NCBI RefSeq assembly: GCF_034808145.1
Contig: NZ_JAXHGM010000001.1
Location: forward strand, 930,001 to 994,000
Length of the DNA: 64,000 nt
Direction of reading: 5' to 3'
DNA from: Halorubellus sp034808145
Lineage (GTDB): Archaea; Halobacteriota; Halobacteria; Halobacteriales; Natrialbaceae
In this document: positions 26,215-33,617 of the stretch, one piece after another
How the letters are laid out: the number at the start of each line of letters is the position of its first letter
How positions within the stretch are numbered: position 1 is the first letter of the stretch
The notes under the pieces: generated by a model
Seen by the model: only the letters and a program-made list of their open reading frames with translations
What the model was told of the DNA's origin: nothing
Database searches by the model: none
Made by a program: the position numbers and the translations under genes

Positions 26215-26334
26215 GCTCGCCGCGACGCGCCCGGCGGACAAAAGGCTCCCCTTCGACGGCCGGAGAGCCGTGGCCACTCCCCCCGGCGGACGTGCGTGAC
26301 ACGGGTACTCATGACCGGCTGGCACGACCGGGTG

Positions 26335-26342
26335 GTTTTAGG
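26335..26342 (+). promoter_or_regulatory. TATA box of the dcd operon
   Basis: GTTTTAGG is centred about 27 nt upstream of the dcd ATG (26366), consistent with a leaderless transcript covering dcd, the ThiR-like gene and the methyltransferase. Confidence 0.55.
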
Positions 26343-26365
26343 AGCGCGCCGTCGTCGTCTCACGC

Positions 26366-26986
26366 ATGATACTGTCGGACGCGGACCTCACGGCGCGCCT
26401 CGACCGGGGCGACCTCGTCGTCGAACCGCTCGACGACCCCGAGCTCCAGGTACAGCCCGCGAGCGTCGACCTCCGCCTGGGCGCGCAGTTCCTCGAGTTC
26501 CAGCACGCGAACATCCCCTGCATCCACCCGAACGCCGAACAGGAGGTCGACGACTACGTCAGCGAGACGGTCGTCGACCCCGACGAGGAGTTCATCCTCC
26601 ACCCCGGCGACTTCGTGCTCGGGACGACCTACGAGCGCGTGGAGGTCCCCGACGACCTCATCGCGCACGTCCAGGGCCGCTCCTCGCTGGGGCGGCTCGC
26701 GGTCGTCGTGCACGCCACCGCGGGCGTCGTCGACCCCGGCTACCGCGGGCAGATAACGCTCGAACTGTCGAACCTCGGCACCGCACCCGTCGCGCTCACA
26801 CCGGGGATGCGCATCAGTCAGCTCATCTTCACGGAGCTGAAGACGCCCGCCGAGCGCCCGTACGGGAGCGAACGCGGCTCGAAGTACCAGGACCAAGACG
26901 GCCCGCAGGCGTCGCGTATCGGGTCCGACAGCGAGTTCGGCGGCGACCAGCTCGCCGACGACGAACCCGGAGGTGACGCGCGATGA
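26366..26986 (+). CDS. dcd: dCTP deaminase
   Basis: This 206-residue enzyme deaminates dCTP to dUTP for pyrimidine nucleotide synthesis. The trimeric dUTPase-fold signatures are visible: MILSDADLTARLDRG at the start, VQPASVDLRLG, HVQGRSSLGRLA (substrate phosphate contact) and GVVDPGYRGQITLELSN. A C-terminal extension rich in Asp/Gly follows. It overlaps the downstream regulator by 4 bp (ATGA), making it the first of three coupled genes. Confidence 0.96.
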   Translation: MILSDADLTARLDRGDLVVEPLDDPELQVQPASVDLRLGAQFLEFQHANIPCIHPNAEQEVDDYVSETVVDPDEEFILHPGDFVLGTTYERVEVPDDLIAHVQGRSSLGRLAVVVHATAGVVDPGYRGQITLELSNLGTAPVALTPGMRISQLIFTELKTPAERPYGSERGSKYQDQDGPQASRIGSDSEFGGDQLADDEPGGDAR

Positions 26987-27882
26987 AGTTCCTCGAGGAG
27001 GTCGTCGTCGACGAGTTCCTCCCGACGTACCGGTCGATGCTCGCCGCGGCCCTCCGCGACCGCGGGTTCACGCAGAGCGAGGTCGCGAAGGCTCTGGGCA
27101 TCTCGCAGTCGGCGGTGTCGAAGTACGCCCACGGCGACGTCGCCCGGAACGACGCCATCCTCGACGACGACCGCGTCCGCGAACTGGTCGAGACCGTCGG
27201 CGAGGGGCTGGCGTCGGGCGACATGAGTCCGGTGCAGGCGCTCGTCGAGGCGGAGGTCCTCATCCGGCGGCTGGAGCGCGGCGACCTCCTGGCGAGCATC
27301 CACCGGGACGTCGTCCCGGAGCTCTCGGAGTACGGGAGCGACTTCGCCATCCACGACCCGGAGAGCGACCTGCGGACCGCCGAGCGCGTGCTCTCCTCGC
27401 TCCGTCGCGGGCTGCGCGTCCTGGAGAACGCGAGCGGGTTCGCGCGCCTCATCCCGAACGTCGGGACGAACCTGGTCGCGTGCACGCCGGACGCGGACTC
27501 CATCGACGACGTCGCCGGCGTCCCCGGCCGTATCGTGGACGTGAAGGGGCGGGCGACGGTGCCCGCGGAACCCGAGTTCGGCGTGAGCGAGTACGTGGCG
27601 AGCGTCCTGCTCGCGGCGCGCGCAGCGGGTGCTGACGTGACGGCGGCGATCAACGTCCGGTACGACGCGGACGTGCTCGCGGCGCTCGAAGCGCAGGGCC
27701 GCGAGGCGGTCGAGTTCGAGGACGAGGACAACATCGAGACGGCGGTCGCGGACGCGCTCGCGGACAGTCCCGACGCGACGGTGCTCTACCAGACGGGGAG
27801 CTACGGCGTGGAACCCATCGTGTACGTGCTCGCCGAGGACTCGGTGAGCGCGGCGGAGGCGGTCCGGGACGTCGTGCGATGA
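26983..27882 (+). CDS. ThiR-like regulator: HTH fused to ThiN-type domain
   Basis: This 299-residue protein has an N-terminal XRE-type helix-turn-helix (FTQSEVAKALGISQSAVSKYA, residues 29-49). The C-terminal half resembles the ThiN/thiamine-phosphate synthase family, with GLRVLENASGFARLIPNVG and PGRIVDVKGRATVP. In archaea this architecture belongs to ThiR, a repressor that senses thiamine phosphate and controls thiamine genes. A thi4 gene lies 4 kb away in the same window. It overlaps dcd upstream by 4 bp and the methyltransferase downstream by 4 bp. Confidence 0.85.
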   Translation: MKFLEEVVVDEFLPTYRSMLAAALRDRGFTQSEVAKALGISQSAVSKYAHGDVARNDAILDDDRVRELVETVGEGLASGDMSPVQALVEAEVLIRRLERGDLLASIHRDVVPELSEYGSDFAIHDPESDLRTAERVLSSLRRGLRVLENASGFARLIPNVGTNLVACTPDADSIDDVAGVPGRIVDVKGRATVPAEPEFGVSEYVASVLLAARAAGADVTAAINVRYDADVLAALEAQGREAVEFEDEDNIETAVADALADSPDATVLYQTGSYGVEPIVYVLAEDSVSAAEAVRDVVR

Positions 27883-28658
27883 CGGCCCGCGGCGGCGACG
27901 GCGGCGCGCGGGCCGACGGTCGCGGCGACGTGCGCGCCGAGCGCGCGGCGTCGGTCCAGTCGTTCTACGGGCGCTGGGCGACGCTGTACGACGCCCTGGC
28001 GCGATTCACGCCCGGTATCGGCCGGCTCCGGCGGGAGGCGGTCGCGGCGCTCGAGTGCTCCCGTGGCGACACCGTCGTCGACCTCGGGTGTGGGACGGGC
28101 GCGAACCTCCCGTACCTCCGCGACGCCGTCGGGCCGACCGGGACCGTGGTCGGCGTCGACCTCACTCGCGGGATGCTCGCGCGAGCGCAGCGACTCGTGG
28201 ACGCGAACGACTGGCGGAACGTCCACGTCGTCCAGGGCGACGCGACGCGACCACCCGTCGAGGGACCGGTCGACGGCGTGCTCGCGTCGTTCGTCGTCGG
28301 GATGCTCGACGACCCCGCGAGCTCGGTCGCGGACTGGTGCGACCTCGTCGCTCCCGACGACGGCGCTGCAGGGACAGCGGTCGACGCCGGGCACGTCGTG
28401 CTCGTCGACGGCGCGCTCTCGGACCGCGCGATAGCCCGCCCCGTGAACGCGGCGTTCCGCGCGCTCACGGTCGTCTCCACGCCACCGACGTTCAAGTTCC
28501 GGTACGACCCGTCGCCCCACGACGTCCTCCGCGACCGCGTCGCGGCGGCCCGCGACGCCCTCCGGGAGCGAGCGAGCGCGACCCACCACCGCGAGCACCT
28601 GCTCGGCGTCGTCCGCGTCACCGGCGGGCGCGTCCCCGCCACGACCGAAGCGGGGTGA
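27879..28658 (+). CDS. Class I SAM-dependent methyltransferase
   Basis: This 259-residue protein has motif I VVDLGCGTGANLPYL at residues 64-78 and the following acidic strand VVGVDLTRGML, then HVVQGDATRPP. These are the SAM-binding elements of UbiE/COQ5-type small-molecule methyltransferases. The N-terminal 30 residues are Gly/Arg/Asp-rich and probably disordered. Substrate is unknown. It is translationally coupled to the ThiR-like gene (ATGA overlap), but nothing ties it to thiamine. Confidence 0.88.
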   Translation: MTARGGDGGARADGRGDVRAERAASVQSFYGRWATLYDALARFTPGIGRLRREAVAALECSRGDTVVDLGCGTGANLPYLRDAVGPTGTVVGVDLTRGMLARAQRLVDANDWRNVHVVQGDATRPPVEGPVDGVLASFVVGMLDDPASSVADWCDLVAPDDGAAGTAVDAGHVVLVDGALSDRAIARPVNAAFRALTVVSTPPTFKFRYDPSPHDVLRDRVAAARDALRERASATHHREHLLGVVRVTGGRVPATTEAG

Positions 28659-28708
28659 GGACGGACGACCCCGCGGGATTTTTGTGCGCGGGATAGCGAA
28701 CCGTAATC

Positions 28709-30025
28709 ATGCGAGCTCTCCCCGCGCTCGCGGTCGCCCTCCTCCTCGTCGTCGCCGGCTGTGCCGCGCCGACGACGCCGACGGAGTCGCCGACCGCGAC
28801 CGACGACGCAACCACACCGAGTACCGACCAGCCGACCACCGAGCGCGCCACGACCGACGACCCGACGTCGACCGCCCCCGCGACGACCGCCGACGAGGGA
28901 ACCGATGACGACGGCGTCCCGGAGCCCGAGTCCCTGCCCGTGAACGACACGGCGACGTTCCGGAACCTCACCGAGATGCTCGGTGTGGACGCCGACAGGC
29001 CGACGCTCGGGACGCGGAACCTCAGCCAGTACTTCCGGTCGCGCGAGACCACGCGGAAGGTCCTGCTCGGGCTCGAGGAGTACGTGCAGCATCCCGAGGA
29101 CGACCCGCACGGGCTGGCGACGGGGAACGGCCGCATCTACGTCCAACCCGCGGGCGCGTCCCCGACGGTGGTCGAGAAGGTGGTCGTCCACGAGCAGTTC
29201 CACAGCGTCCAGTTCCAGCGGGGGTGGACCGCGCCGCGGCAGCCGACGACGACCGACGGCCGGCTCGCCGTCGGCGGGGCGGTCGAGGGCGCGTCGGTGT
29301 GGGTCGCCGGCGAGTACACCGAACGCTACCAGCGCGAGGACGTCCCGCGGCAGGTGCGGATGGTGCGGGACGCCGTCGTGAACGGGCCGGACGGCTGGCG
29401 GGTGTTCCGCGCGCCGTACTACTTCGGCGCGCGCTGGACCGAACACCACCTCGACGACCCGGCGAACGTCTCGTGGGTGTACGCGAACCCGCCGGAGACA
29501 ACCGAACAGCTCATGCACAACCTGACCGCGAGCGAGGCGCCCGTGCGGCCGATATCGGTCGCGGTCGACGCGGACAGCTGGGTCGAGAGCGCGGGCGACC
29601 GCATGGGCGAGGCGTACGTGTGGGCGACGCTCCGCGGGGAACTCACCGCGAACCGGTCCGAGCCCGCCGCTGCGGGCTGGGGCGGTGACGAACTCCGGAT
29701 GGTCGCCGGCCCGGGCGGGGAGACCCGGAACCTGACGTGGGCGATGCGCTGGGACACCGCCGGCGACGCGGACGAGTTCGCGGCCGCGTTCGACGACTGG
29801 CGGAGCGCACGAGACGCGAACGCCTCGTTCAGTCTCGTTCGCGTGAACGAGAGCGTGACGCTCCTGCTCGCCGGCGACGGCGCGTTCGTCGACGCGGCGA
29901 CCGTCTCGATGCGCGACGGGACCGTCGTCGTCGAACGGTCGAACGCGACCGCCACGGGTGCCCGGTCGACGACGGCGGCCGCTCACCCACCGAGTTCCGC
30001 GATGGCGGCGTCGAGGTCGCGATAG
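28709..30025 (+). CDS. Surface lipoprotein with HExxH motif (Hvo_1808-like)
   Basis: This 438-residue protein begins MRALPALAVALLLVVAGCAA, a signal with lipobox cysteine at residue 18. A ~55-residue Thr/Pro/Asp linker follows, then a conserved domain. Near residue 160 is VVEKVVVHEQFHSVQFQ, a HExxH metalloprotease-type motif (HEQFH). Family members in Haloferax are annotated as surface proteins. The last ~15 residues (AHPPSSAMAASRSR) are encoded by DNA that overlaps the 3' end of the convergent proS gene by 43 bp, so the natural C-terminus may have been lengthened by loss of an earlier stop codon. Confidence 0.82.
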   Translation: MRALPALAVALLLVVAGCAAPTTPTESPTATDDATTPSTDQPTTERATTDDPTSTAPATTADEGTDDDGVPEPESLPVNDTATFRNLTEMLGVDADRPTLGTRNLSQYFRSRETTRKVLLGLEEYVQHPEDDPHGLATGNGRIYVQPAGASPTVVEKVVVHEQFHSVQFQRGWTAPRQPTTTDGRLAVGGAVEGASVWVAGEYTERYQREDVPRQVRMVRDAVVNGPDGWRVFRAPYYFGARWTEHHLDDPANVSWVYANPPETTEQLMHNLTASEAPVRPISVAVDADSWVESAGDRMGEAYVWATLRGELTANRSEPAAAGWGGDELRMVAGPGGETRNLTWAMRWDTAGDADEFAAAFDDWRSARDANASFSLVRVNESVTLLLAGDGAFVDAATVSMRDGTVVVERSNATATGARSTTAAAHPPSSAMAASRSR

Positions 30026-31265
30026 CACGTGTCGCCGTCCCGCGATTCGAGTTCCACCTCGCCGGTCTCGGCGTAGTGGTTGCCCAGCACGACCTTCGTG
30101 GGTATCCCGAGGAGGTCGCTCTCCGCGAACCGCTCGCCGATGGTCTGGTCGCGGTCGTCGAACAGCAGGCAGTCGACGTCCGCCGCCGCGAGCTCGTCGT
30201 GGATGCGGTCCGCGGCGTCCTTCACGTCGTCCTCGTACGCGAGGGGGACGACCGCGACCGCGTAGGGCGCGACCGTCCCGCGGTCGGTGACGGGCCACCG
30301 GCAGCCGTCCGCGTCCGCGTGCTGGAGGAGCAGCGTCTGCACGACGCGCGTGACGCCGATCCCGTAGCTCCCCATCTGGACGGGGCGCGACCCGCCGTCG
30401 GCGGTGTCGACGCTGAGGTCCATCGCCTCGGAGTACCGTCGGCCGAGCTGGAAGACGTGCCCGACCTCCACGCCCTCGCTCGCACGGAGCCGGCCACCGC
30501 AGTCGGGGCACTCGTCGACGCCGTTCCCATCCTCGCGCCGGTACGCGCCGAACTCGGGGTGCTCGTCGGTGACGCCAAACCGACAGTCGGCGCGCTCGCA
30601 GGCGACGACGTCGAGCGTCCCCCCGCGTCCACGGGCGCGACGAACTCCTCGCTCGCGGCCCCGCCCATCACCGAGTTGTCCGCCGCGCAGACCGCGACGT
30701 CGAGGCCGAGCGCGTCGAAGATCCGGCAGTACGCCGCGCGGACCTCGCGGTACGTCTCCCGGAGGTCGCGCTCGGTCGCGTGCAGGCTGTACGCGTCCTT
30801 CATCGTGAACTCCTTCGTCCGCAGCAGGCCGTTGCGCGCGTGGTCGTCGCGGTGCTTGGACTCGACCTGGTAGAGGAGGAGGGGGAGGTCGTCGTACGAC
30901 CGCACGTGCCCGTCGACGAGGGCCACGACGCCCTCCTCGTGACTGGGCGCGAGACACATGTCGGCGCCGTCGCGGTTCTCCAGCGTGAACATCTCGCCCT
31001 CGAAGCTCCCCCAGCGTCCGCTCGCCTCCCAGACGTCGCGATAGCTGAGCTGGGGGAGACTGACGCGCTGCCCGCCGATGGCGTCCATCTCGCCGGCGAC
31101 GACCTCGATGACGTTCCGCCGGACGCGCTCGCCCGTGGGCGCGAACCCGTAGAGGCCGCTCCCGAACTGACGGACGAGCCCCGCGCGGACCGCGAGCCGG
31201 ACGTCGTCGCGCGCCTCGCCGCGGTCCTCGCGACTCGTCGCGAGGAACGCGTCGCTACGACGCAC
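29983..31265 (-). pseudogene. proS: Bacterial-type prolyl-tRNA synthetase, apparently frameshifted
   Basis: The protein is broken into two frames. From GTG 31265 (VRRSDAFLATSRE) one frame encodes the class II core: GSGLYGFAPTGERVRRN, APSHEEGVVALVDGHVRSYDDL, LPLLLYQVESKHRDD, LRTKEFTMKDAYSLHA and VMGGAASEEFVAPVDAGG. It then runs into the wrong frame at a run of six Cs (30619-30624; Gs on the minus strand). The other frame continues with GTLDVVACERADC, VGHVFQLGRRYSEAM, YGIGVTRVVQTLL and the anticodon-binding domain. One missing G restores a 427-residue protein. The sequence matches bacterial-type ProRS but the editing insertion is replaced by a small Cys4 ribbon. A sequencing error is possible. 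Confidence 0.8.
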
Positions 31266-31878
31266 CCCGACCACCTCCGAGAACCGTCCACGTTCGACCG
31301 CGACCCGACCACGCCCGACCGCGACTTGAGCACGTCTGAGCGGGACCCGACCGTGCTCGATGACTCGTGCGACCGCGATAGCGGCCGCTGGATAGCGATT
31401 CCACCGTCCAGAACAGCAGGTTCTCAGTGCGTTCGCGGAACCCAGCCGCGAGCCACGCCGGACCCGCGGTTGCCACCGCAAACGCTCAGCGTTCGACACA
31501 TAGCACTCGAACCGAGCACGCCGCCCGACAAATAGATGACGGTGGCGTGTCACGTCGTCACGAGGTGGGCATCGAACCGGCGCGTGGAGGCGTCAGCGGG
31601 GACGACGGCGCTACCGACACCGTCGCCGATGCGGTGCAGTCGCGTCGGCGTGGTGGACGGTGCGGTCGCAGTGGCGGTGCGGTCGCGGTGTGGTCGCGGG
31701 TGCTGTGCGGCCGCGGTGGTTCCCAGGACACCTGTACCGAGCGCGACCATGGTGGGACCAAAGGTCCCGCTGGCAGCCGCCGCGTAGCGCCGGCGACGAA
31801 GGGAGCGCTCGGGAGGTCTTTCGCCCACGTTTTTCCAGGGGGCGCGCCTGTGGCGCACCCGCCGCAGGAAAAAGGTGG
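31266..31878. other. Long intergenic region upstream of proS
   Basis: About 610 bp lie between the GTG start of the minus-strand proS and the 3' end of thi4. The proS-proximal part contains many CGACCGCGACCC-like runs and no convincing reading frame. The thi4-proximal ~220 bp is one copy of the three-copy intergenic element described separately. Confidence 0.6.
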
Positions 31879-31881
31879 TTA
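31660..31881 (-). repeat. Intergenic element, copy A (downstream of thi4)
   Basis: Read on the minus strand it begins at the thi4 stop codon (TAACCACCTTTTTCC), followed by an imperfect hairpin with a three-base loop (about 31837-31860). An A/T box follows (plus strand TTTCGCCCACGTTTTTCC, about 31819-31836), then a GGGACC/GGTCCC hairpin (31754-31768), and finally GCGGTCGCGGTG-type short repeats (31660-31720). Copies B and C have the same order with better conservation. This copy is the most degenerate. Confidence 0.7.
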
Positions 31882-32823
31882 GTCGTCGTCGGTGGCGGGT
31901 GCGACGGCGGTGTCGCTGCCGTCGAGTTCGACGTCGGGAGCGTCGACGTCGAGTTCGTCGAGTGCGACCTCGGCGGCCTTCTTGCCGGAGACCAGCATGG
32001 CGCCGAACGTCGGGCCCATGCGGGGGAGGCCGTAGGCGGTGGCGACGGCCATCCCGGAGGCGACGAGGCCGTCGTGGACGAGGCCGGTGTGTTCGACGAC
32101 CTCGTCCTCGCTGCGGCCGACCCACATCGAGTCGTGGCCGGGCGAGTCGTGGCCGGGGGCGCCGTAGGAGTCGTCACCGGAGGAGTCCATGACGTCGCCG
32201 CGTTCGTTCGCGGCTTCGATGCCGGGCGCGTCGAGGACGCCGCGTTCGTCGAGCTTGTTGATCGCCATGGCGTCGTGGCCCGTGGAGTCGATGACGAGGT
32301 CCGCTTCGACGGCGACGGGGTCGACGCACGTGATCTCGCGGGGGAGAGCGTGGACGGGCGTGTAGTTCATGACGATGCCGGCGACGCGGTGGTCCTCGCG
32401 GACGACGATGTCCGTGAACTCCGTCATGTTCTGGATCTTCGCGCCGGCGTCACACGTCGCCTTGATGAGCGAGGACGCGGCGTGCGGGCCGTTCGCGACG
32501 AAGAGGTCGTCCGTGTCTCGTGCGGCGTCGTAGGGCACGTCGAGTTCGTCGAAGACCTTCTGGGCGGGGTCGCGGACGGTGACCTTGTTCATGAGGAAGC
32601 CGCCGAGCCAGAACCCGCCGCCGAGGTAGTTGTTCTTCTCGACGACCATCACGTCCACGTCGCGCTCCGCGAGCTCCTTCGCGGCCATGAGACCGGAGGG
32701 CCCGCCGCCGACGACGATGACGTCGGTGTCGGAGTAGTCGAGGAACTCGTCGCTCCACTCCTGGCCGATGGCCTGGGTTACCTGTGCTTCGCCGACGTCG
32801 CTGAACGAGTCGAAGTCCTTCAT
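31879..32823 (-). CDS. thi4: Thiamine thiazole synthase Thi4 (cysteine type)
   Basis: This 314-residue FAD/NAD-fold enzyme makes the thiazole of thiamine from NAD and glycine. The dinucleotide motif VIVVGGGPSGLMAAKELA lies near residues 36-53, and a second GGG (NNYLGGGFWLGGF) follows. Cys166 in REITCVDP corresponds to the active-site cysteine that donates sulfur in suicide-type Thi4; sulfide-dependent archaeal enzymes have histidine there. The C-terminus has the GPTFGAMLVSGKKAAE motif. A ThiR-like regulator gene 4 kb away may control it; an inverted repeat next to the start is described separately. The 3' end runs into intergenic element copy A. Confidence 0.95.
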   Translation of the reverse strand: MKDFDSFSDVGEAQVTQAIGQEWSDEFLDYSDTDVIVVGGGPSGLMAAKELAERDVDVMVVEKNNYLGGGFWLGGFLMNKVTVRDPAQKVFDELDVPYDAARDTDDLFVANGPHAASSLIKATCDAGAKIQNMTEFTDIVVREDHRVAGIVMNYTPVHALPREITCVDPVAVEADLVIDSTGHDAMAINKLDERGVLDAPGIEAANERGDVMDSSGDDSYGAPGHDSPGHDSMWVGRSEDEVVEHTGLVHDGLVASGMAVATAYGLPRMGPTFGAMLVSGKKAAEVALDELDVDAPDVELDGSDTAVAPATDDD

Positions 32824-32911
32824 ACCACCTAGTGATACATCCAAGTGGTAGAAATGGGTTTCGGTACGCGCGGCTCTCGAATCGAGGCGACGGACCCACC
32901 GGAACCGGCCC

Positions 32912-33496
32912 TCACTCGACCGTCCGGATGGCTTCCAGGAGCTCGCGTCGGTACCGACCGGGTTCGACGTCGACGCCACCGACCGAGTCCGTGACGTACG
33001 CGCCCCCCGCGAGCGAGACGTCGCCCGCGTCGTGCCAGACGCCGAGCCAGCCCTCGCAGTCCACGCGCGCACCGTCCACCGGAACCGTCGCATCGTACTG
33101 TCGGAGCGCCACCCGCACGCCCTCGTCGGTCCGCGTTCGGTCCCGACGTCCGCGAGACACCGTCTCGAACCCGCGCTCGCGGAGGTCGGACGCGAACTCG
33201 CGCTCCGCGGACTCCCGTACCGTCGGGAACACCGACGCGACGCCCGCGCCCGGCGGCAGCGGCGGTTCGAACGCCAGGTTCGTCGCGAACGTGAACCGCA
33301 CCGGCTGGTCGACCGCTCCCTCGGTCGCCGCACGCACCGACTCCCGCAGCTCGACGTCCTCGTACACGACCGTATGCCCGCGGACGCGCATCGTCGGCAG
33401 CGAGAACACCACCGACTCCTCGTCGTTCACCGCCCGCCAGTTCCCCGACAGCGACAGCGTCGGCCGCTCGGGTACACCGCCACGGTTCTCGGACAT
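32912..33496 (-). CDS. Conserved haloarchaeal protein of unknown function
   Basis: This 194-residue protein has no recognisable motif. Readable features: WRAVNDEESVVFSLPTMRVRG, a strand-rich middle with RFTFATNLAF, then GRRDRTRTDEGVRVALRQYDATV and DCEGWLGVWHDAGDVSLAGG. Such alternation suggests a beta-barrel or ligand-binding fold; no signal peptide or membrane segment is visible, so it is probably cytoplasmic. Start at 33496 has the GGTGGTATG context shared by thi4. It is on the same strand as thi4, about 90 bp upstream of it. Confidence 0.75.
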   Translation of the reverse strand: MSENRGGVPERPTLSLSGNWRAVNDEESVVFSLPTMRVRGHTVVYEDVELRESVRAATEGAVDQPVRFTFATNLAFEPPLPPGAGVASVFPTVRESAEREFASDLRERGFETVSRGRRDRTRTDEGVRVALRQYDATVPVDGARVDCEGWLGVWHDAGDVSLAGGAYVTDSVGGVDVEPGRYRRELLEAIRTVE

Positions 33497-33617
33497 ACCA
33501 CCACGTACGAGCGCCTGCATCAAAACGATACGCCGACAGCGACGCAGCACGCGGACGGACAGCCGACCGCCACCGACGGAGCGGCAGTACAGCCCAAGCG
33601 ATGAGCGGTACGGTCGA

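Noticed and set aside
27965..30511. 848-codon minus-strand frame over the methyltransferase and surface lipoprotein
   Set aside because: No recognisable protein family; the plus-strand genes have clear motifs.
32824..32911. Thiamine pyrophosphate riboswitch before thi4
   Set aside because: The 88-bp gap is too short and lacks the conserved THI-box sequences; a protein regulator is more likely.
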